DNA of 64,000 nt from Stenotrophomonas maltophilia (GCF_900186865.1 NZ_LT906480.1:1134001-1198000), one strand, 5' to 3'; counted from the stretch's first letter, positions 26,839 through 37,675 are shown. Notes: generated from the letters alone by a model not told the origin. Translations and numbers: made by a program.

Positions 26839-27287
26839 GCGGCACTCGCAGGTGGGGTCATGTCCAGCGCCTCGCGCAGCGCCCGGGCATCGCCCGCCTC
26901 GCGTAGGGCCTGGCGGATGTCCGGCGCCGAGAACAGCTCGGCCAGCTCGGACAGCAGCATCAGGTGCTGGTGGGTGTAGTGGGCGGGGACGGCCATCGCG
27001 AACACCAGGTCCACCGGCTCCTCGCCACCGAAATCGACCGGGGTGGCCAACCGCAGCAGGGCGCCGCGGGGGCGGTCCAGGGTCGGCGCGCGGCCGTGGG
27101 GAATGGCGATGCCGTGGCCGATGGCGGTGCTGCCCAGCGCTTCGCGCTGGCACAGGTTCAGATAGATCTGTTCGGCGTTGGCCTGGCGGCAGGCCAGCAA
27201 CCCGGCGGCGGCCTGCAGGACGCTGTCACGGTCGGTGGCCGTGCAGAGCTGGGTCTGCACGGCCGCCAGGAGGTCAGTCAGGGGCAT
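26835..27287 (-). CDS. ptsN: Nitrogen-related PTS EIIA (PtsN)
   Basis: A 150-residue EIIA-Ntr (PTS_EIIA type 2) with the phosphorylated His64 in [13 protein letters not shown]. It is a regulatory phosphoprotein that in other bacteria controls K+ uptake and sigma-54-related functions. It lies between hpf and hprK with a 4-bp overlap to the latter. I see no ptsO (NPr) or ptsP in the window, so the phosphate donor may be the HPr encoded nearby. Confidence 0.95.
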   Translation of the reverse strand: MPLTDLLAAVQTQLCTATDRDSVLQAAAGLLACRQANAEQIYLNLCQREALGSTAIGHGIAIPHGRAPTLDRPRGALLRLATPVDFGGEEPVDLVFAMAVPAHYTHQHLMLLSELAELFSAPDIRQALREAGDARALREALDMTPPASAA

Positions 27288-27308
27288 GTCTGCGGGGAAC
27301 GGTGGCGA

Positions 27309-27626
27309 TCAGCCACCATTGTCGCCCACCGGCAGCGGTGCGTGCTGCTGTTTTTTCTCCTTGTGCTTGATCACCAGACGGTCAAGCTTGTCCGCAAGCA
27401 GGTCGATCGCGGCATACATGGTCTGGGCATTGGCCTCGGCGTGCAGGGTCTGGCCGGGAATGTTGAGGCTGGCGTCGACGTGGTGTTCGGTCTTCTGCAG
27501 CTTGAGGGTCACCCGCGCTTCGCAGTGCTGGTCGAAGTGCTTTCCGATCCGGGCCAGCTTCTCCTCAACATAGGACTGCAGGGCCGGGGTGACTTCGACA
27601 TCTTTGCCAAACGTTTCGATGCGCAT
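27309..27626 (-). CDS. hpf: Ribosome hibernation-promoting factor (HPF/RaiA, short form)
   Basis: A 105-residue sigma-54 modulation protein-family member (MRIETFGKDVEVTPALQSYV start; KLARIGKHFDQHCEARVTL core). It lacks the C-terminal dimerisation domain of long HPF, so it is the short gammaproteobacterial form. It binds the 30S decoding site in stationary phase. It lies 58 bp downstream of rpoN, the conserved position. Confidence 0.95.
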   Translation of the reverse strand: MRIETFGKDVEVTPALQSYVEEKLARIGKHFDQHCEARVTLKLQKTEHHVDASLNIPGQTLHAEANAQTMYAAIDLLADKLDRLVIKHKEKKQQHAPLPVGDNGG

Positions 27627-27684
27627 CGGGTTTCTCCTGTGTTCGGATGTGCCAATGAACCTCTCCGCCGGGCGCGGCGGCGCG

Positions 27685-29106
27685 TCAAGCGATTCTGACC
27701 CTTTCGTGCGAGGCGGAAATGTTCATGGCTTCACGATACTTCGCCACGGTGCGTCGCGCTACTGGAATTCCCGACGATTTGAGCAGGTCAGCCAGCTTGG
27801 CGTCAGAAAGCGGCTTGCGCGGGTTCTCGTCGTCGATCAGGCGCCGGATCATCGCCTGGATGGCGGTGCTGGACGCCTCGCCACCGCTCTCGGTATCGAT
27901 GCCCGAGGCGAAGAAGGCGCGCAGCGGCAGGGTGCCTCGCGGGGTACGCACGTGCTTGCGGGCGATCGCGCGCGAGACCGTGGATTCGTGCAGGCCGAGC
28001 TCGGCGGCGATCTCGCGCAGGGTCAGTGGACGCAGCGCCTGCTCGCCGAATTCGAGGAAGCCGGCCTGCTGCAGGATCAGGCTGCGCACGACGCGCAGCA
28101 GGGTGTCACCACGCTGCTGCAGCCCTTTCAGCAGCCAGCGCGCTTCCTGCAGCTGGGCACGCAGGTAGCCGGCATCGGCGTCGCCACAACGTCGGATCAG
28201 CTGTTCGTAGCCGCGGTGGATCACCACCTTCGGCCCGGCATGCGCGGCCAGCGCTGCGCGCCATACGCCGTTCTGCCGCCACACCACCACATCCGGCACC
28301 ACATAGGTGTCCTGCGACAGCGGCGCGATCTGCGTGCCCGGGCGCGGGTCCAGCGAACGCAGCAGCGCCACGGCAGTCTCGACCTCGTCCAGCGGCAGCT
28401 TCAACTCATGGGCGAGCCCGGTTACGCCGCTGCGCGGCAAACGTTCCAGGGGTCCTGCGGCAATCTGTCGCGCCAGCAGCAGGCCGGGCGTGTCGCCGGC
28501 CAGCACATCCAGCTGCAGCAGCAGGCATTCGCCCAGCGTGCGTGCAGCCACACCCACCGGATCGAAGCGCTGGATGCGATGCAGCACGGCGAGGATCTCG
28601 TCCTCGTCGGCGTGGATCGCCGGCAACAGGGTTTCAGCGATGGTGGCCAGCGGCTCGCGCAGGTAACCATCGTCGTCCAGTGCATCGATCAGCGCGGCAC
28701 CGATGCTGCGATCACGCGAGGACAGATGCGACAGATGCAACTGCCACAGCAGATGGTCGGCCAGTGTTTCGGTTTCGGCTACGCGCTCGGCAGCGCTGCC
28801 GTTGTCGTCGTCATCATCGAAGCTGCCACCGCTGCCGGTCGTCGTCCAGTCCAGTTCGGTCGGCGCCCAGTCGTCGCCCTCATCGCTGCGCTCTGCAGGC
28901 GCTTCGTTGTCGTTGCCATCGCTGCCTTCATTGGCGGCGCTGCTGTCGTTGCTGTCGGCCCAGTCCAGCAGTGGGTTGCTTTCCACTGCCTGCGCGATCT
29001 CCAGCTCCAGTTCGGTGGCCGACATCTGCAGCAGCTTGATCGCCTGCTGCAACTGGGGCGTGAGCACCAGTTGCTGTCCCAACGATGTCTGCAGCCGAGT
29101 CTTCAT
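27685..29106 (-). CDS. rpoN: RNA polymerase sigma-54 factor
   Basis: A 473-residue sigma-54: Gln/Leu-rich region I at the N-terminus (QQLVLTPQLQQAIKLLQMS), an acidic Ser/Asp/Asn-rich region II (about residues 50-110), the core-binding region III, an HTH (LREIAAELGLHESTVSRAI) and the RpoN box ARRTVAKYRE near the C-terminus. It directs transcription of enhancer-dependent promoters, typically nitrogen, pili and flagellar genes. It is located between lptB and hpf as in E. coli. Confidence 0.97.
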   Translation of the reverse strand: MKTRLQTSLGQQLVLTPQLQQAIKLLQMSATELELEIAQAVESNPLLDWADSNDSSAANEGSDGNDNEAPAERSDEGDDWAPTELDWTTTGSGGSFDDDDDNGSAAERVAETETLADHLLWQLHLSHLSSRDRSIGAALIDALDDDGYLREPLATIAETLLPAIHADEDEILAVLHRIQRFDPVGVAARTLGECLLLQLDVLAGDTPGLLLARQIAAGPLERLPRSGVTGLAHELKLPLDEVETAVALLRSLDPRPGTQIAPLSQDTYVVPDVVVWRQNGVWRAALAAHAGPKVVIHRGYEQLIRRCGDADAGYLRAQLQEARWLLKGLQQRGDTLLRVVRSLILQQAGFLEFGEQALRPLTLREIAAELGLHESTVSRAIARKHVRTPRGTLPLRAFFASGIDTESGGEASSTAIQAMIRRLIDDENPRKPLSDAKLADLLKSSGIPVARRTVAKYREAMNISASHERVRIA

Positions 29107-29145
29107 GCCTGTGCCGAAAGGAAGGAAAGGGACCCGGCGACTGCT

Positions 29146-29865
29146 TCACAGCTTGAAGGAATCCCCGAGGTAGACGCGACGTACATCGGCGTTGTCCAGG
29201 ATCGCCTCCGGCGAACCCTGGGCCAGCACGCTGCCCTCGGCGAGGATATACGCGCGGTCGCAGATACCCAAGGTCTCGCGCACGTTGTGGTCGGTGATCA
29301 GCACGCCGATGCCACGCTGCTTGAGGTGGGTGACGATGCGCTGGATCTCGCCGACCGAAATCGGGTCGACACCGGCGAACGGTTCGTCGAGCAGGATCAG
29401 GCGCGGTTGTGCGGCCAGTGCGCGGGCGATCTCGCAGCGGCGGCGTTCGCCACCGGACAGGCTGGCGCCGAGCTGGTCGGCGACATGGCCCAGCTGCAGT
29501 TCGTCGAGCAGGCCGTTCAATTCGCGCTCGCGGCCGGCCGAGTCCAGGTCCTCGCGCAGTTCCAGCACCAGGCGGATGTTGTCGGCCACGGTAAGCTTGC
29601 GGAACACCGACGGTTCCTGCGGCAGGTAGCCCACCCCCTGCTTGGCGCGGGTGTACATCGGGTCGCCGGTGATGTCCTTGCCGTCGAGCACGATGCTGCC
29701 GGCATCGGCGGCCACCAGACCGACGATCATGTAGAAACAGGTGGTCTTGCCGGCACCGTTGGGGCCGAGCAGGCCGACCACTTCACCCGCATCGAGGGTC
29801 AGCCCGAAGTCCTTGACCACTTCGCGCTGCTTGTACTTTTTGCGCAGGCCCTTGGCGACGAGCAT
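29146..29865 (-). CDS. lptB: LPS export ABC transporter ATPase LptB
   Basis: A 239-residue ABC ATPase with Walker [12 protein letters not shown], signature [15 protein letters not shown], Walker [14 protein letters not shown] and the switch His in ITDHNV. As LptB it drives extraction of LPS from the inner membrane with LptFG (not in the window). Its start ATG overlaps the lptA stop by one base. Confidence 0.97.
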   Translation of the reverse strand: MLVAKGLRKKYKQREVVKDFGLTLDAGEVVGLLGPNGAGKTTCFYMIVGLVAADAGSIVLDGKDITGDPMYTRAKQGVGYLPQEPSVFRKLTVADNIRLVLELREDLDSAGRERELNGLLDELQLGHVADQLGASLSGGERRRCEIARALAAQPRLILLDEPFAGVDPISVGEIQRIVTHLKQRGIGVLITDHNVRETLGICDRAYILAEGSVLAQGSPEAILDNADVRRVYLGDSFKL

Positions 29866-30416
29866 TACTTCCTGCTCCCGGCCGGCTGTGCCGGCGTGGT
29901 GGCCTTGGGCTGTGCCGCAGGCGCGGCCGGGGTCTTGTTCTTCGGCGGGATGACGGTACGCACGCGGCTGCCGTCACCACCGGAGTTCATCTCGCCGGTG
30001 CGGGTGTTGTAGACCATGCGCTGGCCGGCATTGGTGCCGCGCGCGCTGGTGACCTTGTAGTTGCCGGTCAGGGTGATGATCTCGGTCTTGATGTCGTAGT
30101 CGATGCGATCAGCCAGCGCATCCATCCAGGTGCCGTCATCAAGCTGCTGCTTCATCTTGGCCTGCTTGCCGGTGAACACCACGCGCACGGCCTCGCCGTC
30201 CTTGAGGTAGATCTCGGCCTCGGACGAACGCAGGTCCAGCGTGCCCTGGGTGATGATCACGCCCTGCGACAGTACGGTCTTGCCGTCGCCGGTGAGCATG
30301 CCGGACTGGGCGCCGGAATCGATGTGCATGTCTTCGTTGCGGTCGGTGGACTTGGCGAAGGCGGCGCTGGGGACAAGAAGACCGAGCGCGAGTACGGCGG
30401 CAAAGGGAATCTTCAT
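29865..30416 (-). CDS. lptA: LPS transport periplasmic protein LptA
   Basis: A 183-residue protein with a cleavable signal peptide ([21 protein letters not shown]) and an OstA/LptA beta-jellyroll domain ([25 protein letters not shown] region, key residues [14 protein letters not shown]). It forms the periplasmic bridge for LPS. The tail from about residue 150 is Pro/Ala-rich and probably disordered. It sits between lptC and lptB. Confidence 0.95.
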   Translation of the reverse strand: MKIPFAAVLALGLLVPSAAFAKSTDRNEDMHIDSGAQSGMLTGDGKTVLSQGVIITQGTLDLRSSEAEIYLKDGEAVRVVFTGKQAKMKQQLDDGTWMDALADRIDYDIKTEIITLTGNYKVTSARGTNAGQRMVYNTRTGEMNSGGDGSRVRTVIPPKNKTPAAPAAQPKATTPAQPAGSRK

Positions 30417-30519
30417 CGGGGTCCGTTCTACCGGTGGGGGCCTGCCGGGCGGGCCGGGGGCGGAGGGTGGGGCTGCCGGCCCTGCGCCTGTCCGGAGACG
30501 TCGCGGGCTGGCGGCGGAA

Positions 30520-31095
30520 TCAGCGTTTGGGCGTGTAACGGCCCTTGGACTGGCTGAGGAAATGATACGTGTTGTTCTTCGAATCCACTTCGAAGCCGAC
30601 GCCGGACTGTTCCATGCCCGGGCGGGTCATGGTCACCAGGGCGTCGGTACGGGCGCGGTTCTCCTTCGGGAACACATCCAGGTGGTCGGTGCGGAAGGTG
30701 GTCGGCACCACGCCCGGGCCCGCCGGGCTGTCGCCGGCAACCTTGCCGCGCAGCTTCATCTCGTCGCCCTTGGCGCTGAGCCAGCCGGTCTCGGCACGTA
30801 GCGTCCAGTGCTTGCCATCCTTGTCCGGCATCTCGAACAGCGGGGTGGCGATGTTGATGGTCTGGTCGCCGCGCTGGCGCTCCAGCCGCGGTGCGCGCAG
30901 GGTGGTCGATTCCTTGCCGTGCTCATCCAGGGCAACGATCTGGAAGTCATGCAGGATGTAATCCACGCCGATTTCCTGGCCTCCCGTGGCTGGACCCTTG
31001 TCGCGGTTGCGCAGCGCCGCCCAGCTGCTCAGCAGGGCGGCCAGCAGCAGGCTGATGCCGAGCACGGTGCGCCAGTTCAAGGTGGGCAGGTTCAT
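30520..31095 (-). CDS. lptC: LPS export protein LptC
   Basis: A 191-residue bitopic protein: one transmembrane helix (VLGISLLLAALLSSWAAL, residues about 9-26) and a periplasmic LptC beta-jellyroll (DYILHDFQIVALDEHGKEST onward). I start at the ATG at 31095, which overlaps the kdsC stop (31092) by 4 bp; the longer open frame upstream is a kdsC shadow. It receives LPS from LptB2FG and hands it to LptA. Confidence 0.95.
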   Translation of the reverse strand: MNLPTLNWRTVLGISLLLAALLSSWAALRNRDKGPATGGQEIGVDYILHDFQIVALDEHGKESTTLRAPRLERQRGDQTINIATPLFEMPDKDGKHWTLRAETGWLSAKGDEMKLRGKVAGDSPAGPGVVPTTFRTDHLDVFPKENRARTDALVTMTRPGMEQSGVGFEVDSKNNTYHFLSQSKGRYTPKR

Positions 31096-31640
31096 GCGCC
31101 AAACCTCGCCAGCACCGCATCCGCGCGGCCCTGGGCGGCCAGCAGGATGTCGCACAGCTCGCGCGCGGCGCCACGGCCACCCTCGGCGCGGGTCTGCCAA
31201 TGCACGCGTTCGGCGATCCACGGATGGGCATTGGCCGGGGCCACCGCCAGGCCGACCGCACCCAGCGGCGCCAGATCGGGCAGGTCATCGCCCATGAACG
31301 CCACCTGTTCCAGGCCGATCCCGTGCTGCGCGCACAGCGCCTGCACGCTGGCCAGCTTGTCGCCCACGGCGATCTGGGTATCGATGCCGAGGTCGGCGCC
31401 GCGCTTGAGCGCGGACTGGCTGTTGCGCGCGGTGATCAGCACGGGGTGGATACCGTGCTGCTGCAGCAGTTTCAGGCCCAGGCCATCCTGCACGAAGTAC
31501 GCCTTGCTCTCGTTGCCGTCCTTGTCGTAGTACAGCCGACCGTCGGTGAGGGTGCCGTCCACGTCGAAGCAGGCCAGGCGGATCTGGGCCGCAGCGGCAT
31601 GCAGGTGGGCGGGGAAGGCGGGCAGGGGGGACCAGGGCAT
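31092..31640 (-). CDS. kdsC: 3-deoxy-D-manno-octulosonate 8-phosphate phosphatase
   Basis: A 182-residue HAD-superfamily phosphatase of the KdsC type: nucleophile motif CFDVDGTLTDG at about residues 24-34, LITARNSQSA for motif II, and GDDLPDL for the metal site. It dephosphorylates Kdo-8-phosphate to Kdo for LPS inner core. It sits between kdsD and lptC as in E. coli. Confidence 0.96.
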   Translation of the reverse strand: MPWSPLPAFPAHLHAAAAQIRLACFDVDGTLTDGRLYYDKDGNESKAYFVQDGLGLKLLQQHGIHPVLITARNSQSALKRGADLGIDTQIAVGDKLASVQALCAQHGIGLEQVAFMGDDLPDLAPLGAVGLAVAPANAHPWIAERVHWQTRAEGGRGAARELCDILLAAQGRADAVLARFGA

Positions 31641-31706
31641 CAGGGTGGAAGGCTCGTTATGGGCAGGTGCGGCGTTACAGACTGAATGGGGTCTACGGAC
31701 TGTCGG

Positions 31707-32708
31707 TTAAACCACCCGGGCCCGCAACAGGTCATGAATGTTCAGCGCGCCAACCGCGCGGCCCTGGTCATCAACCACGATCAGGCCGGTGATCTTGTGG
31801 GTCTCCATCAGGCGGGCGGCCTCGACCGCCAGCTGGTCGGCGCCGATGGTGCGCGGGTTGCGGGTCATCACGTCGGCGATCTTCGCGGTGCGCACGTCCA
31901 GCGCGCTGTCCAGCGCACGGCGCAGGTCGCCGTCGGTGAACAGCCCGATCAGCACGCCGTCGGCGTCAACCACGGCGGTCATGCCCAGCCGCTTGCGGCT
32001 CATTTCCACCAGCGCCTCGCTGAGGCTGGCGTCGGCGCCCACGCTGGGCAGGTCGTCGCCGGTGTGCATGACGTCGGTGATGTGCAGCAGCAGGCGACGG
32101 CCGAGGCTGCCGGCCGGGTGCGAGCGGGCGAAGTCATCGGCGGTGAAGCCACGTGCATCGAGCAGGGCCACGGCCAGTGCATCGCCCATCGCCAGCGAGG
32201 CGGTGGTGCTGGAAGTGGGTGCCAGCGCCAGCGGGCAGGCCTCGGCCGGCACGCTCACGTCCAGATGGATGTCGGCGGCGGCGGCCAGGCTGGACTGCGG
32301 GCGGCCGGTCATGGAGATCAGCAGGTTGCCCTGGCGCTTGAGCACCGGCAGCAGCATCAGTACCTCGTCCGATTCGCCCGAGTAGGACAGGGCCAGCACG
32401 ACGTCGTCCTCGGTGATCATGCCCAGGTCGCCGTGGCCGGCTTCACCGGGGTGCACGTAGAACGCCGGCGTGCCGGTAGAGGCCAGGGTGGCGGCGATCT
32501 TGCGCGCGATATGCCCGGACTTGCCCATGCCGGTGGCGACCACCCGCCCGCGACTGGCCAGAATCGCCTGGCAGGCCTGCTGGAAGGCCTCGCCGAGGCG
32601 GTCGGCCACGGCATCCAGGGCCTGCCGCTCGATCTCGAACACGCGGCGGCCACTGGCAACCAGGCCGGCAGGGTCGACGGAACGGGGGGGCAACAGGGAT
32701 TCGGCCAT
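31707..32708 (-). CDS. kdsD: Arabinose-5-phosphate isomerase
   Basis: A 333-residue protein with an N-terminal SIS sugar-isomerase domain (GMGKSGHIARKIAATLASTG, about residues 61-80; HPGEAGHGDLGM with the active-site His) and two C-terminal CBS domains (from about 205). It converts ribulose 5-phosphate to arabinose 5-phosphate, the first Kdo pathway step. Start at the ATG at 32708. It is divergent from the BolA gene and heads the long leftward LPS/rpoN cluster. Confidence 0.95.
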   Translation of the reverse strand: MAESLLPPRSVDPAGLVASGRRVFEIERQALDAVADRLGEAFQQACQAILASRGRVVATGMGKSGHIARKIAATLASTGTPAFYVHPGEAGHGDLGMITEDDVVLALSYSGESDEVLMLLPVLKRQGNLLISMTGRPQSSLAAAADIHLDVSVPAEACPLALAPTSSTTASLAMGDALAVALLDARGFTADDFARSHPAGSLGRRLLLHITDVMHTGDDLPSVGADASLSEALVEMSRKRLGMTAVVDADGVLIGLFTDGDLRRALDSALDVRTAKIADVMTRNPRTIGADQLAVEAARLMETHKITGLIVVDDQGRAVGALNIHDLLRARVV

Positions 32709-32762
32709 GCGGACGCCACGCAGCGGAAGTAGAATGGACCCACATTTTATTAGGAAAGCCCG

Positions 32763-32993
32763 TTGGACGCCGACACCATCCGCAATCTGATCGAAACCGG
32801 CCTGCCCGGCGCCCGCGCCGACGTGCAGGGCGACGACGGCGTGCATTTCGAAGCGACCGTGGTCTGCGAGGCCTTCGCCGGCAAGATGCCGCTGGCCCGC
32901 CACCGCATGGTGTATGCCACCCTGGGCGACCTGATGGGCGGCGCGATCCACGCGCTGGCGCTGAAAACCGTGACCCCGGCCGAAGCCGGCTGA
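32763..32993 (+). CDS. ibaG: BolA/IbaG-family protein (TTG start)
   Basis: A 76-residue BolA-fold protein (DADTIRNLIETGLPGARADV; FAGKMPLARHRMVYATLGDLM with the conserved His). It starts with TTG, supported by the AGGAAAG ribosome-binding site 5 bp upstream and by the absence of an ATG. BolA-type proteins bind monothiol glutaredoxin Fe-S clusters; IbaG in E. coli is linked to acid stress and lies next to murA, as here (21 bp). Confidence 0.92.
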   Translation: MDADTIRNLIETGLPGARADVQGDDGVHFEATVVCEAFAGKMPLARHRMVYATLGDLMGGAIHALALKTVTPAEAG

Positions 32994-34600
<1,607 letters not shown>

Positions 34601-34634
34601 GAAAAAACGCCCGCGAAAGCGGGCGTTTTCTTTT
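34601..34634 (+). terminator. Rho-independent terminator after ibaG-murA-EF-hand operon
   Basis: AACGCCCGC-GAAA-GCGGGCG followed by TTTTCTTTT: a 7-bp GC stem with a GNRA-like tetraloop and a T-run, directly after the TAA stop. Confidence 0.95.
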
Positions 34635-34644
34635 CGCGGGGCCC

Positions 34645-34737
34645 GGGGTCGGGTCCCTTTCCATCGGAAAGGGCTCCGACCCCAGCCACATAACCGGGGT
34701 CAGAGCCCATCCCCTAGGGGATGGGATCCGACCCCGG
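34645..34737. repeat. Two adjacent GGGGTC...GACCCC inverted repeats
   Basis: First unit 34645-34683: GGGGTCGGGTCCCTTTCC mirrored by GGAAAGGGCTCCGACCCC. Second unit 34694-34737: CCGGGGTCAGAGCCCATCCC mirrored by GGGATGGGATCCGACCCCGG. Both belong to the family at 21969, 50391 and 63946, with compensating changes in the stems. They lie between the murA operon terminator and the convergent DUF3108 genes. Confidence 0.9.
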
Positions 34738-34740
34738 CAC

Positions 34741-35424
34741 TCAGTTCATCGCCTTGATGGTCAGGTCCAGCGCATCGCGGCCGCTCTCACGCTGCAGCAT
34801 GCGCGCCGGCACCGGGAAGTCCGGCACGATCCAGGCGATCAGCTCCTTGTTGCCATCGGCGCGCGAGACCTTGGTGGCCTCGTAACTCTTGCCGGCCACG
34901 GTGATCGATTCCTTGCCGATCACGCGGTAGGTCATGTTCTTGATCCGGCCTTCGTCCACCATGCGATAGGTCAGCGGCTTGCCGGCGGCCAGGTCACGGG
35001 CGATCGCCAGGTTGATCAGCAGCGCGTCCATGTCGCCTGCTTTCAGCGCGATGGGGCCCGCACGGTCCGGCTTGATGTCGCCGGTCCAGGTGGCCTGGTT
35101 GCTGGTCCAGTTGTAGTTGGCCTGCACGTTGCGCTTCTTCACCAGCAGTGCCGAACGGTCCTGGCTGCTGAGCGGGCGCAGCTGGCCACGCACTTCCTCG
35201 AACACCGTGCTCTGGCTGAGGTCGGCCAGCTGGTTCTTCACCTGCAGGCTGTAGCGCCATTTGTTGCTGCCTTCGCTGGCCAGGGTCATGGTGCCGTTGG
35301 CCTGCATGCCCATGTAGCTGGCCAGGTAATCCGCCTTGAACGGTTCCAGCGCCATGGCCGGCAGGCTGGCCACGGTCAGGGCAGCGGCTGCGATCCAGGT
35401 GAGGGGGCGGGTCAGGGTATTCAT
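34741..35424 (-). CDS. DUF3108 periplasmic protein (copy 1)
   Basis: A 227-residue secreted protein with a signal peptide (PLTWIAAAALTVASLPAMALE) followed by a DUF3108 domain (PFKADYLASYMGMQANGTMTL; TYNW-like VQANYNWTSNQATWTG; DMDALLINLAIARDLAAGK). I start at the ATG at 35424; the longer open frame is a shadow of the neighbour. It is a tandem paralogue of the gene 2 bp upstream. The family is periplasmic and of unknown function. Confidence 0.9.
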   Translation of the reverse strand: MNTLTRPLTWIAAAALTVASLPAMALEPFKADYLASYMGMQANGTMTLASEGSNKWRYSLQVKNQLADLSQSTVFEEVRGQLRPLSSQDRSALLVKKRNVQANYNWTSNQATWTGDIKPDRAGPIALKAGDMDALLINLAIARDLAAGKPLTYRMVDEGRIKNMTYRVIGKESITVAGKSYEATKVSRADGNKELIAWIVPDFPVPARMLQRESGRDALDLTIKAMN

Positions 35425-35426
35425 GC

Positions 35427-36248
35427 TCAGACTCCTTGGTATTCGATCAGGCGCAGGTCGACGCGGTCTTCGCCGTCTTCGCGTTGCAGGATGCGCACCG
35501 GGGTGGGGACACCGTTGGCGATCCAGAGAATGGTTTCGTTTCTGCCACCGTTGGTCCGGTAGACCCGCAGCGCGTTGTAGGACAGGTCGCCGACCTCGAC
35601 GTTCTCGGTCTGCGGCGCGGCCTGGTAGTCGTGTTCGCGGACCTTGCCCATGTCCACGTAGCGGTAATGCATGGTGGCGCCCGGACGCGCATCGCGCATG
35701 ATGGCCAGGTTGATCAGCAGCGCGCTCTGGTCGCCGGCCCGCAGCGGGATCGGCTGCGCGCGCTCCTTCTTGACGTCGCCGGTCCATTGCGCGGTGCCGG
35801 CCTGCCAGTTGTAAGTGCCCACGGCCTTCTTGCCCAGGAACAGGCCCTTGCGCACCGTGCTCTGGCTGAGCGGTGCGTAGACGCCACTGCGCTCCTCGAA
35901 CACCGTGCTCTGCTCGATGTTCAGACCGAGCACGCTGGCAAAGCCGCGGCGGCCGACCACCTGCATGTCCACGCGCCACTGGCTGCCGCCGGTGTGGGTG
36001 ACCTGCATGCTGGCATCACCCGCTTCCTTGCCCTTGTAGAAGGCCTGGTAGTTGGCGGTGAACGGCTGCAGCGGCGGCGGCTCCCAGGCCAGTGCCGGCA
36101 ACAGCGGCACACTGGGCTCGTTCGGTGGCAGCGCAGCGGGTGTGGGCGGCGGTGAAGCCGCAGGCGGCTGCGCCTGGCCCCAGCCCACAGCGGGAAGCAC
36201 GGCAAGCGACAACAGCAGTGAAGTGGACAGCAGCGTCGTGGTCTTCAT
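35427..36248 (-). CDS. DUF3108 periplasmic protein (copy 2)
   Basis: A 273-residue protein with a signal peptide (LLSTSLLLSLAVLPAVGWGQA), a Pro/Ala-rich linker to about residue 55, and a DUF3108 domain that aligns with its neighbour (PFTANYQAFYKGKEAG; GTYNWQAGTAQWTGDVKKER; DQSALLINLAIMRDARPG). The two genes are 2 bp apart and follow purN, so they may be read from the purM-purN transcript. Function unknown. Confidence 0.9.
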   Translation of the reverse strand: MKTTTLLSTSLLLSLAVLPAVGWGQAQPPAASPPPTPAALPPNEPSVPLLPALAWEPPPLQPFTANYQAFYKGKEAGDASMQVTHTGGSQWRVDMQVVGRRGFASVLGLNIEQSTVFEERSGVYAPLSQSTVRKGLFLGKKAVGTYNWQAGTAQWTGDVKKERAQPIPLRAGDQSALLINLAIMRDARPGATMHYRYVDMGKVREHDYQAAPQTENVEVGDLSYNALRVYRTNGGRNETILWIANGVPTPVRILQREDGEDRVDLRLIEYQGV

Positions 36249-36315
36249 GGAGGACAGGAACCGCAGGAGGGGGCAGGATGCCAGCCCCGCAGTCAGCGGG
36301 GCGTGTGCAAGAGCG

Positions 36316-36975
36316 TTACCGGTTCAGGTTTCCGGCGGAATCTAGGGCCAAGGGGCTAAACAGGGGGTGACCGTCCAGCCAGGGCTGACCCTCCCGTTCA
36401 GCCAGGCGGCCCTCGCGCAGCAGCTGCAGTGTGGCGATCAGCAGCGGATGCTCCACCGCAAGCACGCGTGCGGCCAGCGCCTGCGCGTCATCGCCGGGCC
36501 GCACCGGCACGCGGGCCTGCGCCAGGACCGCGCCGGCATCCAGTTCGGGGACCACCAGGTGCACGCTGGCGCCATGCTCGGCGTCACCGGCCTGCAGCGC
36601 CCGCGCGTGGGTGTCCAGGCCCTTGTGCAGCGGCAGCAGCGACGGGTGGATGTTGACCAGGCGGCCATCGAAACGCTGCACGAAGGCCGGACCAAGGATG
36701 CGCATGTAGCCGGCACAGACGATCCAGTCCGGCTGTACCGCGGCAAGCGCATCGCCGAGCGCCTGCTCGTAGCTGGCGCGGTCGCTGAATTCCTTCGGTG
36801 CATGCGCCCAGCGCAGGCCGGCATCGACACGCAGCAGGGCCTCTGCGGCGGGGCGGTCGGAGAACACGCCGACCACCTCGGCCGGCAGGCGGCCGCTGCC
36901 GATCGCGTCGAGGATGGCCTGCAGGTTGCTGCCGCGGCCCGAGGCGAGCACAGCGATGCGGGTTGGGGCGGTCAT
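36316..36975 (-). CDS. purN: Phosphoribosylglycinamide formyltransferase (PurN)
   Basis: A 219-residue formyltransferase with IAVLASGRGSNLQAILDAI at the N-terminus (phosphate site), the catalytic Asn/His/Asp set in GRLVNIHPSLLP and DAGAVLAQARVPV. It transfers formyl from 10-formyl-THF to GAR in purine synthesis. Start at the ATG at 36975, overlapping the DUF2238 stop by 4 bp. purM lies 1.6 kb upstream, separated by three membrane-protein genes. Confidence 0.96.
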   Translation of the reverse strand: MTAPTRIAVLASGRGSNLQAILDAIGSGRLPAEVVGVFSDRPAAEALLRVDAGLRWAHAPKEFSDRASYEQALGDALAAVQPDWIVCAGYMRILGPAFVQRFDGRLVNIHPSLLPLHKGLDTHARALQAGDAEHGASVHLVVPELDAGAVLAQARVPVRPGDDAQALAARVLAVEHPLLIATLQLLREGRLAEREGQPWLDGHPLFSPLALDSAGNLNR

Positions 36976-37634
36976 TGCAGGGAACTCCGGCGGATCAGAG
37001 GCCAGGTCAGCAGGCTGCCGACGGTCGCCATCAGCATGTCGGCATGCGCATCCCACATGTCACCCTGCTGGCCGTTGTAGGCTTCGGCGGCATCCGGCGA
37101 CAGCGCCAGCGCGATGGCCCATTCGAACCATTCGTAGACCAGGCTGGCACACATCACCGTCATCACCGCCAGGGTGAAGGCCTGGCCCAGGCGCAGCGCC
37201 GGCCACGCATGACGGGCCAGCTGCAGCAGTGCGGGGGTGAAGCAGACGCCGAACAGGAAGTGGATGAGGCGGTCGAAATGGTTGCGCTGCCAGCCTAAGG
37301 CCGCATTCGGCGACCAGCCGGTCAGCATCTGCGCCCAGGCGTCGTAGGGCACGTTGGAATACAGCCAGCGCGCCGCCACGCAGTGCAGGGCGATGAAGCC
37401 GCAGATGGCGATGAAGGCGCCGTTGCCCAGCCAGCCGCCGCGGCGGTCGACCCACAGCAGCGCGGCCAGACCGACCACGGTCAGCGTGCTGTGCAGGGCC
37501 TGCTCGATGGGCCACAGCGGGTGGATCCAGCTGATCGCGAAGACCGCCAGTACGGCAGCGAAAGCCCACTTCTTCGGGACCGGGAAGCGGCGGGTGGTGG
37601 GCGAATCAGACGTCGGGAGGGCAGGCGCGGACAT
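36972..37634 (-). CDS. DUF2238 (YjdF-like) membrane protein
   Basis: A 220-residue protein with about five to six hydrophobic helices. The FDRLIHFLFGVCFTPALLQL segment with its paired charged residues and the QQGDMWDAHADMLMATVGSLL motif near the C-terminus match DUF2238. Function unknown. It is coupled to purN by overlap. Confidence 0.87.
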   Translation of the reverse strand: MSAPALPTSDSPTTRRFPVPKKWAFAAVLAVFAISWIHPLWPIEQALHSTLTVVGLAALLWVDRRGGWLGNGAFIAICGFIALHCVAARWLYSNVPYDAWAQMLTGWSPNAALGWQRNHFDRLIHFLFGVCFTPALLQLARHAWPALRLGQAFTLAVMTVMCASLVYEWFEWAIALALSPDAAEAYNGQQGDMWDAHADMLMATVGSLLTWPLIRRSSLQ

Positions 37635-37675
37635 GGGAAATCGATCAGATGAGGACGGGGCGTCTGCCGGCAGGT

